A DNA stretch of 64,000 bases from NCBI GenBank assembly GCA_937125395.1, contig CAKZLI010000044.1, forward strand, positions 1 to 64,000, in the 5' to 3' direction. This stretch comes from an uncultured Glaciecola sp. (GTDB taxonomy: Bacteria; Pseudomonadota; Gammaproteobacteria; Enterobacterales; Alteromonadaceae). Shown piece by piece: positions 48,278-57,123 of the stretch (position 1 is its first letter; every line of letters starts with the position of its first letter). The notes beneath the pieces were generated by a model. It did no database searches. It was not told the origin of the DNA and was given only the letters and a program-made list of their open reading frames with translations. Position numbers and translations under genes: made by a program.

Positions 48278-49477
48278 ATGTCTAAACAAAAATCGTCATT
48301 TTCCGGACTTTTAGTTACTGCAGCCTTTATTGGCCCAGGTACAGTTACGACTGCCACTATCGCGGGCGCGCAATTTGGCTACGGTTTACTGTGGGCGTTA
48401 GTATTTTCTGTATTTGCCACCATCATCATTCAAGATATGGCGAGCCGAATTGGCATCGTCAGTAATATGGGCCTTGCCGAAGCATTGCACAAAACCATTG
48501 CTCAACCGTTATTAAAGTTATTCATGGTCCTGTTGATCGTTAGTGCTATAGGTATTGGTAATGCAGCATACGAGGCAGGCAATATTACCGGTGCTGCGAT
48601 TGGGCTGGCGTCAGTCACTGATATTTCACTAACTACATGGATTGGACTCATCGCAATCATTGCAGCAATAGCATTGTTGTCAGGTAGTATTCGCTTCGTT
48701 GAAAAGGTATTAATTGGCCTTGTGTTGATCATGAGTATTGTCTTTATTACAGCTTTTATCAGTAGCGGACCTGATATGAATGCATTGTTTAATGGCATAA
48801 CCAATATCAACGTAGATGCATCAAACGTGACAATGATTATCGCGCTGATTGGAACAACCATCGTTCCTTACAATATTTTTATGCAATCTAGCTTGCTGGC
48901 TACATCTGATAACGAGCAACATTTATCTCCACAGATTTTAGATAATCGTGTCAAAAATGTGCTTAGTTTTTCTTTAGGTGGATTAATTACTATCGCAATA
49001 TTAGGCACTGCTGCCAGTACTTTTTTTGCTCAAGGTATCGCCGTTAATGCCAGTAATCTAGCCTTACAACTTACGCCATTATTGGGTGAGTTTGCCACGT
49101 TATTTTTTGCTATTGGATTATTTGCAGCAGGCTTGACGAGTGCGATCACGGCACCGTTAGCGGGTGCTTATGCGGTGACTGGCGTATTGGGCTTACCCAC
49201 ATCGCCCAAAGAAGTTGCGTTTAAAATCGTGGCAGGTATTATTTTAATTGCAGGTGTGATTGTCGCATTTAGTGGATTCAAACCGATTGCTGCGATTATC
49301 TTTGCACAAGCTACCAATGCATTGCTGCTGCCCGTGATTGGTATATTTTTGCTGATCGTCGTAAACAACAAACGTATCATGCGCCAACATACCAACGGCA
49401 TAACGAGTAACCTTCTAGGCTGGAGTATTGTGCTCTTCATTATAGGATTAGGCGGTTATAAGTTGTGGATGCTGTAG
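48278..49477 (+). CDS. Nramp-superfamily transporter with a non-canonical substrate site
   Basis: Nramp proteins import divalent metals with protons through a LeuT fold. This 399-residue protein has eleven predicted helices and clear Nramp layout (FIGPGTVTTATIAGAQFGYG in helix 1; IVPYNIFMQSSLLATS in helix 6). The metal-binding DPGN of helix 1 is GPGT (residues 19-22) and the helix-6 MPH is VPY (196-198). All residues that coordinate Mn or Fe in MntH are therefore replaced. A metal with a different hydration state, or another substrate, is likely. No metal-responsive gene or binding site that I recognise flanks it. Confidence 0.88.
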   Translation: MSKQKSSFSGLLVTAAFIGPGTVTTATIAGAQFGYGLLWALVFSVFATIIIQDMASRIGIVSNMGLAEALHKTIAQPLLKLFMVLLIVSAIGIGNAAYEAGNITGAAIGLASVTDISLTTWIGLIAIIAAIALLSGSIRFVEKVLIGLVLIMSIVFITAFISSGPDMNALFNGITNINVDASNVTMIIALIGTTIVPYNIFMQSSLLATSDNEQHLSPQILDNRVKNVLSFSLGGLITIAILGTAASTFFAQGIAVNASNLALQLTPLLGEFATLFFAIGLFAAGLTSAITAPLAGAYAVTGVLGLPTSPKEVAFKIVAGIILIAGVIVAFSGFKPIAAIIFAQATNALLLPVIGIFLLIVVNNKRIMRQHTNGITSNLLGWSIVLFIIGLGGYKLWML

Positions 49478-49484
49478 CGCTCAT

Positions 49485-50621
49485 TTAAGCGCTAAGCCGT
49501 GCCACAACCTCTTCGAGCATCGCTCTTGATACACCAAAATTTAAACGGAAAAATTGCTCATTCCCAAAATCCACACCCGGTGATGGCCCTACTCCACGTG
49601 CTTCACACCAATCTTGGACATTCTTAGCTGCCCCCAAATCTAATTGAGATGCATCAACCCATAACAAGAAGGTAGCGGGTGCAGGAAGTGCTCTTAACCC
49701 ATCAATTGCATTGATGGCGTTAGCCAAATAATCACGATTGCCAATTAAGTAATTACGCTGAGCAGCATGCCAGTCATCACATTCGGTAAATGCCGATTGT
49801 GTTGCCACTAACCCCATAATATTCACCCACGGCACTATGCCTCGCGATGCAGCATTAAACGCATTGCGCAGTGTCACATCAGGAATGATCGCAAACGATG
49901 TGCCTAATCCGGCAATGTTAAAGGTTTTGTTCGCTGCCATTAAGGTAATAGAACGATGTTGTAATTGGGCATGATTACCGGCGGGTAAATGGGTCAGTTT
50001 ATCGAGGATCAAATCACAATGGATTTCATCTGAACATAAGATTACATCATTATCAGCGCATATCTGTGCAACACGATCAAGCTGAGCTTGCGACAACACA
50101 CTGCCCACCGGATTCATCGGATTACACATGATAAAGAGCTTGGCTTTAGGATCTTTGGCTTGCACCTCAAGTTCCGCAAAATCCAGCATCCAACCGTCAT
50201 GTTCTTCTACTGTGGCAATATGCACAGGCGTACAGTCGTTAAACGCCGGTGCAGCTAAAATTGGCGGATAATTAGGGGTTTGGATAAGAACTTTATCACC
50301 CGCTTGGCAAAACGCACGGATCGCCACATTAAAGCCAGGGCACACGCCGGGCGTCCATACTATCCAAGACGGTTGGATATCCCAGTTATATTGACTCTTA
50401 CACCAACGCACGACGGCATCATTAGCTGGCGTATATTGTGCCGGTAAATGATAGCCAAGCACACCATGTTCAATCTGAGTATGACACGCTTGCTGAATTG
50501 CAGGTGCAATTTTAAATTCGGTATCGGCGATCCACATTGGCAATATGTCTTTGCCTTTGTATTTTTCCCATTTACAAGAGTAAGTACCCGAGCGGTCAAC
50601 GCGTTCATCAAAATCAAACAT
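49485..50621 (-). CDS. MalY/PatB-type PLP-dependent aminotransferase or C-S lyase
   Basis: The family has class I aminotransferase fold and often cystathionine beta-lyase activity. From ATG 50621 it has 378 residues: the N-terminal FDFDERVDRSGTYSCKWEKY and DILPMWIADTEFKIAP, typical of MalY/PatB, the NPMNPVGSVLS loop, DEIHCDLIL, and the PLP lysine in LMAANKTFNIAGLGTSFAI. AGGAAG precedes this ATG; the upstream start at 50678 adds residues foreign to the family. Substrate may be cystathionine or another cysteine conjugate. Confidence 0.92.
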   Translation of the reverse strand: MFDFDERVDRSGTYSCKWEKYKGKDILPMWIADTEFKIAPAIQQACHTQIEHGVLGYHLPAQYTPANDAVVRWCKSQYNWDIQPSWIVWTPGVCPGFNVAIRAFCQAGDKVLIQTPNYPPILAAPAFNDCTPVHIATVEEHDGWMLDFAELEVQAKDPKAKLFIMCNPMNPVGSVLSQAQLDRVAQICADNDVILCSDEIHCDLILDKLTHLPAGNHAQLQHRSITLMAANKTFNIAGLGTSFAIIPDVTLRNAFNAASRGIVPWVNIMGLVATQSAFTECDDWHAAQRNYLIGNRDYLANAINAIDGLRALPAPATFLLWVDASQLDLGAAKNVQDWCEARGVGPSPGVDFGNEQFFRLNFGVSRAMLEEVVARLSA

Positions 50622-50716
50622 CAATGTGCTTCCTATTATTAATCTTACCCAAGTATATCGTAAACATTGCAGATACATTACAATAAGCTTAATTTAATTT
50701 ATGAAGAGACTTAACC

Positions 50717-51016
50717 ATGGCTAACCGTGGCGTAAAAAATAAAAAATTCCGTGAAGATTTTGGTGTATTCATCTGCGAACATGTCTTAAACGACAATGCT
50801 AAAGTCCTGCAAGTCACGCGTGATCTCGAAGGTGACTGGCAATTTACATGTGGCGACGATGCAGCCGATGAATCCTCAGATTTACATCTTGTTGCGGTTG
50901 GCGACTTGATTCAAAAAGATATGAGTTTGAGTGACGCAGTTGTGCTCGAGCCAGGACAAGGTATCGAACGCGCTGCCACTTACAAAGACTGGGAAAGTTT
51001 TACCCTAGAGGAATAA
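50717..51016 (+). CDS. Small acidic protein, DUF2185-like
   Basis: The 99 residues are acidic and carry a strand-rich core (FGVFICEHVLNDNAKVLQVT, GDWQFTCGDDAADES, HLVAVGDLIQKDMSL). This resembles the DUF2185/Imm33-type pattern (a CEHV start, a DGDWQFLCG strand and a V.LG.L...D segment). Members are uncharacterised or annotated as possible immunity proteins, and no toxin gene is adjacent. A good ribosome binding site (GAAGAGACTTAACC region) precedes it. A second small gene follows after 16 bases. Confidence 0.6.
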   Translation: MANRGVKNKKFREDFGVFICEHVLNDNAKVLQVTRDLEGDWQFTCGDDAADESSDLHLVAVGDLIQKDMSLSDAVVLEPGQGIERAATYKDWESFTLEE

Positions 51017-51032
51017 GAGGAGTAACAGTACG

Positions 51033-51194
51033 ATGACAACGACAACCAAAACTATCATGCTCATCAGCTTAATTTTACTGGCCTGTGTCTGTTATTATAT
51101 CGGCACAGTAAAAGGTGCAATGGCATTTATTGCACTGGGTGTGCTGCTTGAATTAGGCTTTTGGATTGGACTGCTTAAAAAAAAAGGCCGCTAA
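51033..51194 (+). CDS. 53-residue small membrane protein
   Basis: It is too short for most gene finders. The frame begins ATG at 51033 after a strong AGAGGAG site and codes for a Thr-rich start, a hydrophobic helix (IMLISLILLACVCYYIGTV), a short loop (KGAM) and a second hydrophobic helix (AFIALGVLLELGFWIGLL), ending KKKGR. Two short helices joined by a hairpin and a basic end fit an inner-membrane microprotein. It is 16 bases after the DUF2185-like gene and probably in its operon. Its last codons overlap the terminator used by typA on the other strand. Function unknown. Confidence 0.7.
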   Translation: MTTTTKTIMLISLILLACVCYYIGTVKGAMAFIALGVLLELGFWIGLLKKKGR

Positions 51195-51201
51195 TGCGAC
51201 C
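51177..51201 (-). terminator. Terminator of typA
   Basis: On the minus strand GGTCGC, loop ATTA and GCGGCC form a six-base stem (one G-T pair) followed by a T-run of about nine. It lies about 30 bases past the typA stop. The plus strand carries the end of the 53-residue gene. Confidence 0.75.
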
Positions 51202-51232
51202 TCTTTATAAACTTTCCTAAATCTATTCAGAT

Positions 51233-53071
51233 TTAGTTTTTTGGAGCACGACCAGCGCGTTTACGTTCGTTTTCAGTTAATAACTTCTTACGAATACGAA
51301 TGCTCTCTGGCGTAACTTCAACTAATTCATCATCATCGATAAATTCAAGTGCTTGCTCTAGAGTATAAACAATTGGCGGCACAAGCGTTTGTGCTTCATC
51401 TGTACCAGATGCACGAACGTTAGTTAATTGCTTACCTTTAAGGGCATTTACGGTTAAATCGTTTTCACGGCTGTGAATACCTAAAACCATGCCTTCATAC
51501 ACTTCAACACCATGACCGATAAACATGCGGCCACGCTCTTGCAAGTTAAATAACGCGTTAGTTAAGGCTTTACCCGTTGCGTTAGCAATCAATACACCAT
51601 TCTTACGTGTACCGATATTACCGCCTTTATGAGGACCGTAGTGATCGAATGTATGATACAACAAACCAGAACCAGAGGTTAATGTCATAAAGTCAGTTTG
51701 GAAACCAATTAAGCCACGGCTAGGTACAACGAAATCAACACGTGTACGGCCTTTACCATCTGGAGACATGTTGGTCATTTCTGCTTTACGCAAACCAAGT
51801 TGTTCGATGATAGAACCTTGATGTTGCTCTTCAACGTCAACCGTCATTGTTTCAAACGGTTCCATTAGAACACCGTCTTCTTCCTTCAAAATTACTTCTG
51901 GACGTGACACAGCTAACTCGTAACCTTCACGACGCATGTTCTCAATCAAGATACCTAAATGCAGTTCACCACGACCTGATACGCGGAATTTATCCGGATC
52001 GGCCATTTCTTCTACGCGTAAAGCAACGTTATGAACTAATTCATTTTGTAAACGCTCCAGAATGTTACGTGAAGTAACAAACTTACCTTCTTTACCAGCA
52101 AATGGAGAGGTATTAACTTGGAAAGTCATAGTAACTGTAGGCTCATCAACTGATAAAGCGGGTAACGCTTCTACTTGGTTCACATCACAAATCGTATCAG
52201 AGATTTTTAATTCGCCAAGACCCGTAATAGCGATGATATCGCCTGCAGCAGCAGAGTCTACATCGTGACGGTCAAGACCTAAGTAACCTAATACTTTACC
52301 GACTTTACCGTTACGTTTTTGGCCTTCGGCATTAACAATAGTGACTTGTTGATTAACCTTAACTGTACCGCGAGTAATTCGGCCTACACCGATTACACCA
52401 ACATATGAGTTGTAATCAAGCTGCGAGATTTGCATTTGGAATGCACCATCTTGGTCAGCATCAGGAGCTGCAACACTACCTACGATCGTTTCGAATAATG
52501 GGGTCATATCTTCGCTTGGAACGTCAACATCGTTAGTTGCCCAACCGTTGATTGCAGAGGCATAAACCACTTGGAAATCTAACTGGTCGTCAGTTGCACC
52601 TAAGTTGTCGAACAAATCGAATACTTGGTCGATAACCCAATCAGGACGAGCGCCTGGCTTATCAATTTTGTTGATAACAACAATTGGCTTAAGACCTTGA
52701 GCAAACGCTTTTTGCGTCACAAAACGCGTTTGTGGCATAGGCCCTTCTTGTGCATCAACTAATAGTAGTACTGAATCAGCCATCGACATAACACGCTCTA
52801 CTTCACCACCAAAATCGGCGTGTCCAGGGGTGTCTACAATGTTGATACGGTAATCATTCCAGTTGATTGCAGTATTCTTAGCTAATATCGTGATACCACG
52901 TTCTTTTTCGATATCGTTAGAATCCATTACACGTTCTTCAGCTTCGCCACGCGACTCTAAGGTACCTGATTGCTGTAAAAGTTTGTCAACAAGGGTAGTT
53001 TTACCGTGATCGACGTGAGCGATAATCGCAATGTTACGTAATTTTTCAATTGAGGTCTGGGTAGCAGACAT
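51233..53071 (-). CDS. typA: Ribosome-associated GTPase TypA/BipA
   Basis: TypA/BipA is a translational GTPase related to EF-G and LepA, needed for ribosome assembly and growth at low temperature or stress. The 612 residues contain G1 [16 protein letters not shown]3 [17 protein letters not shown]4 [12 protein letters not shown], an EF-Tu domain 2, the EF-G-like domains and the basic C-terminal tail ([11 protein letters not shown]). Length and all G motifs are intact. It stands alone between terminators. Confidence 0.97.
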   Translation of the reverse strand: MSATQTSIEKLRNIAIIAHVDHGKTTLVDKLLQQSGTLESRGEAEERVMDSNDIEKERGITILAKNTAINWNDYRINIVDTPGHADFGGEVERVMSMADSVLLLVDAQEGPMPQTRFVTQKAFAQGLKPIVVINKIDKPGARPDWVIDQVFDLFDNLGATDDQLDFQVVYASAINGWATNDVDVPSEDMTPLFETIVGSVAAPDADQDGAFQMQISQLDYNSYVGVIGVGRITRGTVKVNQQVTIVNAEGQKRNGKVGKVLGYLGLDRHDVDSAAAGDIIAITGLGELKISDTICDVNQVEALPALSVDEPTVTMTFQVNTSPFAGKEGKFVTSRNILERLQNELVHNVALRVEEMADPDKFRVSGRGELHLGILIENMRREGYELAVSRPEVILKEEDGVLMEPFETMTVDVEEQHQGSIIEQLGLRKAEMTNMSPDGKGRTRVDFVVPSRGLIGFQTDFMTLTSGSGLLYHTFDHYGPHKGGNIGTRKNGVLIANATGKALTNALFNLQERGRMFIGHGVEVYEGMVLGIHSRENDLTVNALKGKQLTNVRASGTDEAQTLVPPIVYTLEQALEFIDDDELVEVTPESIRIRKKLLTENERKRAGRAPKN

Positions 53072-53233
53072 GTAATGTACTCTCTTTAAATAAAAACTCG
53101 GACGTTGGCGTTTTATTCCATCTGTACATAACTAACAATAAACAGAATACACACCAACGTTATCATGGGCGCGCATTCTACAGGCTTATTGCTCAATAAG
53201 CTAATTTTTCAATCAAATAAATACATTTTTGGG

Positions 53234-54151
53234 TTAATCAGCTGCTTCTTCAGCTGGAATACATAACACCTCGCAATGCACCTTAGCTAGGACTGCTTCA
53301 GCAGTGTTACCTAAGAAAAACGCACTCAAACCTGACCGTCCGATTGTACCAATTACTAATAGGTCGGATTGCTCTTCAATACACGTGTTTGCAATAACTT
53401 GATCTGGGTTACCCTGCACAACCATGCAATCCTCATCCGGTATTGCGTAAGTTTGCGCAAACTCTTGCATTGCCGATTCATGATGCTTAATGACATTATC
53501 GAGTAATTCTTCGTATCCAAATGCAGCAATCTCAAAACCAACGGTCTGAATGGGTGGATCATAAGCATGGACAAATTTAACCTGTGCATCATAGTGAGCC
53601 GCTAACCATTGAGTCATATAGACAAGCCGCTCATTTACTTTGGCATGCTCGTCATCATGCGTGATTGGATCAATCGCCACAACAATAGATTGATAGTCAA
53701 CGTCTTCATCTGATACCAACCACAATGGTCGTTTTGCTTGTCTAATACACTGACGGTCAGTAGGTGTATGAAAAGGATTAATCTCAGATAAGTCGTCACT
53801 TTTTCGTTTAATCACTAGATCAACAGCCAATGTATCGCCAATTTCATCAATCGCATCAGCAATATTAGGGGCAAAAGATACATGCCCTCTACATGGACAT
53901 TGTGTTTGATCAAGTGTGGCGATTAAGTCGTTTATCAGCGTTTCTTTATTCGTCAGCACATGTTGCCTAAGTTGGCTGAGATCATGCGCAGAAACAAAAT
54001 CAGCATATTGCATTATCGGGTCATAAGTGGATGTCAACAAATGCAGCTTTGCGCCAGTTTGCTTCGCTAAACGCTCCGCCTTATCAAGTGCAACATGGGT
54101 ACTGTGATCCGTATTAATCGTCGCCAAAATCGTATGTATTGGGTGAGCCAT
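53234..54151 (-). CDS. uspE: Tandem universal stress protein, UspE-like
   Basis: The 305 residues are two Usp domains in tandem (about 1-150 and 155-300). The first begins HTILATINTDHSTHVALDKA, the second SIVVAIDPITHDDEHAKVNE. The C-terminal domain retains an ATP-binding-type loop, VIGTIGRSGLSAFFLGNTAE. UspE proteins support survival, motility and oxidative or stationary stress responses. In E. coli uspE lies beside fnr; here a sequence with FNR-box character lies in its promoter region. GGAGAATGACTT precedes the ATG. Confidence 0.92.
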   Translation of the reverse strand: MAHPIHTILATINTDHSTHVALDKAERLAKQTGAKLHLLTSTYDPIMQYADFVSAHDLSQLRQHVLTNKETLINDLIATLDQTQCPCRGHVSFAPNIADAIDEIGDTLAVDLVIKRKSDDLSEINPFHTPTDRQCIRQAKRPLWLVSDEDVDYQSIVVAIDPITHDDEHAKVNERLVYMTQWLAAHYDAQVKFVHAYDPPIQTVGFEIAAFGYEELLDNVIKHHESAMQEFAQTYAIPDEDCMVVQGNPDQVIANTCIEEQSDLLVIGTIGRSGLSAFFLGNTAEAVLAKVHCEVLCIPAEEAAD

Positions 54152-54173
54152 AAGTCATTCTCCGTTAAGCAGA

Positions 54174-54222
54174 CATAATCTAGTATAGATCGTCGAGGTA
54201 AAACTATATTGATCAAGAACAA
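54174..54222 (-). promoter_or_regulatory. Possible FNR-dependent class II promoter of uspE
   Basis: TTGATCAAGAACAA at 54209-54222 matches the FNR box TTGAT-N4-ATCAA with one mismatch. A TATACT -10 (minus strand, 54183-54188) places the box centre about 40-41 bases before the expected start, the class II position. Confidence 0.45.
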
Positions 54223-54308
54223 ATAATCCATGAGTTGTATAGCGATCAACCTAATAATGTTATACATTGCTTTGTGGCAATGAGCTAGGCTAGATAAATA
54301 ATCTAGAT

Positions 54309-54345
54309 TGCACCTTTTTAGTGCCGTCCGCACCATTATGGAGCA
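54309..54345 (+). promoter_or_regulatory. Tandem NtrC-binding palindromes upstream of glnA
   Basis: TGCACCTTTTTAGTGCC at 54309-54325 and CGCACCATTATGGAGCA at 54329-54345 both fit the NtrC pattern GCAC-N7-GTGC (the second with one mismatch). Their centres are 20 bases apart, two helical turns, and about 110-140 bases before the predicted start, as in the enhancer of E. coli glnA. Confidence 0.75.
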
Positions 54346-54429
54346 AAAAGGCTGTGCATTTAATGTAGGCGAGATTAGATGAATTGCTACACATCAGATT
54401 TTTACTGACTTGTGCAGATAAATATTCAA

Positions 54430-54445
54430 TGGCATATAATTTGCT
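54430..54445 (+). promoter_or_regulatory. Sigma-54 promoter of glnA
   Basis: TGGCATATAATTTGCT carries the -24 GG and -12 GC separated by ten bases, the sigma-54 spacing. Transcription would start near 54455, giving a leader of about 70 bases with a GGAGAC ribosome binding site. Confidence 0.75.
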
Positions 54446-54525
54446 TTACTAGTGTTAATCATATTATTCACTTTAAACATAAGTTAACGACTTATGTATT
54501 TTTACTAATAAATTGGAGACAGCGA

Positions 54526-55935
54526 ATGTCAATTGAAAAGGCGTTAGAATTCATCAAAACCAGCGAAGCAAAATTTATTGATCTTCGTTTTACCGATACC
54601 AAAGGAAAAGAGCAACATGTATCGATTCCTACTCATCAAGTAGATGAAGATTTTTTTGAGGAAGGTAAAATGTTTGACGGCTCTTCTATCGCAGGATGGA
54701 AAGGTATAAACGAGTCAGACATGGTCTTAATGCCAGACTTATCTACACTAGTTATTGATCCGTTCGCTGAAGAAACACAAATTAACGTGACGTGCGACAT
54801 ACTAGAGCCAGCGACGATGGAAGGTTATGAACGTGACCCTCGTTCAGTTGCTAAGCGCGCTGAAGAGTACCTTAAATCTACCGGTATTGGTGACAAAGTA
54901 TTAGTTGGACCTGAGCCAGAGTTTTTCTTATTTGATGATGTGCGTTTCCATACTGACATGGCTGGGTCGTTCTTTAAGATCAATGCTGAAGAAGCAAAAT
55001 GGAATTCTGGTACTAAATACGATGATGGCAACATGGGGCATCGTCCTGGTGTGAAAGGCGGTTATTTTCCTGTACCTCCTGTTGATTCTGGTCATGATAT
55101 CCGCGCAGCTATGTGTATGGTAATGGAAGAAATGGGCTTGACAGTTGAAGCGCATCACCACGAAGTTGCAACGGCTGGTCAAAACGAAATCGCCACTATG
55201 TTTAACACAATGGTAGCTAAAGCTGACGAAATTCAAATCTACAAGTATGTTGTGCACAATGTTGCGCATGCTTATGGTCAAACAGCAACCTTTATGCCTA
55301 AGCCACTTGTCGGCGACAATGGATCAGGTATGCACGTTCACCAATCGATATCAAAAGATGGCAAAAACATCTTCGCTGGTGATAAATATGCGGGTCTGTC
55401 TGAAGAAGCATTATATTACATTGGTGGTACAATTAAGCACGCACGTGCAATCAATGCCTTTGCCAATGCATCGACTAACTCCTACAAGCGTCTAGTTCCG
55501 GGATTCGAAGCACCAGTAATGCTTGCATATTCTGCGCGTAACCGTTCTGCTTCTATCCGTATTCCACATGTAACGAGTGATCGTGCACGTCGTATCGAAG
55601 TGCGTTTCCCTGACCCAACGGCAAACCCTTATTTAGCGTTCACCGCGTTATTAATGGCTGGTCTTGATGGGATCAAAAACAAAATCCACCCTGGTGATGC
55701 TGCAGATAAAGATCTGTATGACTTACCAGCAGAAGAAGCAGCATTGATCCCAACGGTTGCAAGTTCATTAGAAGAAGCATTAGCAGCACTTGATGCTGAC
55801 CGTGAATTCTTAATCCAAGGCGGTGTGATGACGAATGACATGATTGATGCCTACATTGAGCTTAAGCAAGAAGAAGTTGAGTTACTGAATACATCGGTTC
55901 ACCCTGTAGAATTCGATATGTATTACAGCTGCTAA
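54526..55935 (+). CDS. glnA: Glutamine synthetase type I
   Basis: GlnA makes glutamine from glutamate, ammonia and ATP. From ATG 54526 it has 469 residues, the standard GSI-beta length, with the beta-grasp N-terminus, [12 protein letters not shown], the metal and ATP residues in [11 protein letters not shown] and [25 protein letters not shown], and the adenylylation tyrosine loop in [20 protein letters not shown] precedes this ATG; the 38 extra residues of the longest frame lie over the promoter. NtrC/sigma-54 control is indicated by the upstream sites. A terminator separates it from ntrBC. Confidence 0.99.
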   Translation: MSIEKALEFIKTSEAKFIDLRFTDTKGKEQHVSIPTHQVDEDFFEEGKMFDGSSIAGWKGINESDMVLMPDLSTLVIDPFAEETQINVTCDILEPATMEGYERDPRSVAKRAEEYLKSTGIGDKVLVGPEPEFFLFDDVRFHTDMAGSFFKINAEEAKWNSGTKYDDGNMGHRPGVKGGYFPVPPVDSGHDIRAAMCMVMEEMGLTVEAHHHEVATAGQNEIATMFNTMVAKADEIQIYKYVVHNVAHAYGQTATFMPKPLVGDNGSGMHVHQSISKDGKNIFAGDKYAGLSEEALYYIGGTIKHARAINAFANASTNSYKRLVPGFEAPVMLAYSARNRSASIRIPHVTSDRARRIEVRFPDPTANPYLAFTALLMAGLDGIKNKIHPGDAADKDLYDLPAEEAALIPTVASSLEEALAALDADREFLIQGGVMTNDMIDAYIELKQEEVELLNTSVHPVEFDMYYSC

Positions 55936-55975
55936 GCCAATCGGGTTTGCACTGTCAATATGACAATCTAAATTA

Positions 55976-55999
55976 AAGCCTGCGATTGCAGGCTTTTTT
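55976..55999 (+). terminator. Rho-independent terminator after glnA
   Basis: AAGCCTGC and GCAGGCTT form a strong stem with a four-base GATT loop, followed by a T-run. ntrBC can be expressed by read-through or from its own promoter. Confidence 0.9.
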
Positions 56000-56018
56000 A
56001 TGTAAAACGATAGCTTAC

Positions 56019-56035
56019 TGCACCTTTTTGGTGCA
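56019..56035 (+). promoter_or_regulatory. Perfect NtrC palindrome at the ntrB start
   Basis: TGCACCTTTTTGGTGCA has perfect six-base arms (TGCACC/GGTGCA) with a five-base centre, the consensus NtrC site. It ends only two to seventeen bases before the possible ntrB start codons. In E. coli NtrC represses the glnL promoter from a comparable site, so autorepression of ntrBC is the likely role. Confidence 0.8.
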
Positions 56036-56046
56036 TAGTGAATAAT

Positions 56047-57123
56047 ATGAATATGTCTTTTGATAAAATGTTTGATCACTTACTCACTTCTATTTTAGTG
56101 ATCAATACCCAATTTGAAGTACAGTATGCCAATCAAGCGACCTTGAGTTTTTTAAAGACTGGGCGCAAACAGATTTATGGCAGAGTGCTTGCTGACTTTT
56201 TTTTATTTTCTTCATTAGACAACACTCGCTTTCATTGGGCTATGACGCAACATGAAAATTTTAGCGAAAATGAAGTTGAGGTATCTTTACTCGATGAAAC
56301 TGTTTTAGTCGTTGATATTGCTGTCAGTTATATCAACCATGACAACCATGATGCGTTATTGATTGAAGCCAAGCATATTGACCAGCAGCGCAGGATCAGT
56401 AAAGAAAACCAACAAATGGCGCAACAGCATGCCGCTAAAGAATTGGTTCGCGGCTTGGCGCATGAAATCAAAAATCCGTTAGGGGGAATTCGCGGAGCTG
56501 CACAGCTCTTAGCGATGGAACTGACTAATTCGGATCAACTTGAATATACCCAAATGATCGTTCAACAATCCGACCGATTGCGTGAATTAGTCGACCGCTT
56601 ATTAGGTCCCAATTCTTTACCCCAATGTGCATGGCATAATATTCATGCGCCGATTGAAGCGGTTTGTCAGTTGGTAACTGTCGATAATGCGTTTAGTGTC
56701 GATATGGTGCGAGATTATGATCCGAGTATTCCGGATGTGTATATTGATGCACACATGATACAACAGGCCTGTCTAAATATTATCCGCAATGCACTGCAAG
56801 CGTTAGAAGAGTCAGATACCCCCGCGCCACAAATACGCATCAAAACTCGCATCGCGAGACAACAAGTCATCATGGGAAAAAACGTTGCCTTGTGTGCGGT
56901 GTTGAGCATTTATGATAATGGCCCAGGGGTGCCAAAAGCACTGCAAGATACGTTATTTTATCCTATGGTGAGCTCCAAAACACAGGGTTGTGGATTAGGT
57001 TTATCTATCGCTCAATCGCTAGTTGAGCATCACAACGGCAAGATTGATGTCGAGTCGCAAACAGGGCGCACTCAATTTTCAATAACGTTACCGATTAATT
57101 CTAAAGGAGCCGCTGATGAATAA
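56047..57123 (+). CDS. ntrB: Nitrogen regulation sensor kinase NtrB (GlnL)
   Basis: NtrB phosphorylates or dephosphorylates NtrC under control of PII. From ATG 56047 it has 358 residues: a PAS domain (about 10-115), the dimerisation/H box with the phospho-His in VRGLAHEIKNPLGGIRGAAQ, the N box in ACLNIIRNALQALEE, and G boxes (IYDNGPGVP, GLGLSIAQSLVE). A GTG at 56038 or ATG at 56053 are alternative starts; none has a clear ribosome binding site. It overlaps ntrC by eight bases, ensuring coupled synthesis. Confidence 0.94.
   Translation: MNMSFDKMFDHLLTSILVINTQFEVQYANQATLSFLKTGRKQIYGRVLADFFLFSSLDNTRFHWAMTQHENFSENEVEVSLLDETVLVVDIAVSYINHDNHDALLIEAKHIDQQRRISKENQQMAQQHAAKELVRGLAHEIKNPLGGIRGAAQLLAMELTNSDQLEYTQMIVQQSDRLRELVDRLLGPNSLPQCAWHNIHAPIEAVCQLVTVDNAFSVDMVRDYDPSIPDVYIDAHMIQQACLNIIRNALQALEESDTPAPQIRIKTRIARQQVIMGKNVALCAVLSIYDNGPGVPKALQDTLFYPMVSSKTQGCGLGLSIAQSLVEHHNGKIDVESQTGRTQFSITLPINSKGAADE

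Larger units (their letters stand above)
54152..54525. other. uspE/glnA divergent regulatory region
   Basis: The 374 bases without a gene hold, in order, the uspE promoter and FNR-like box, a small CTAGAT/ATCTAG inverted repeat near 54290-54308, two NtrC-like palindromes (54309-54325, 54329-54345) and a sigma-54-type promoter (54430-54445). About 70 bases of leader precede the glnA ATG. A longer frame starting at 54412 would cover the promoter and is not believable as coding. Confidence 0.7.
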
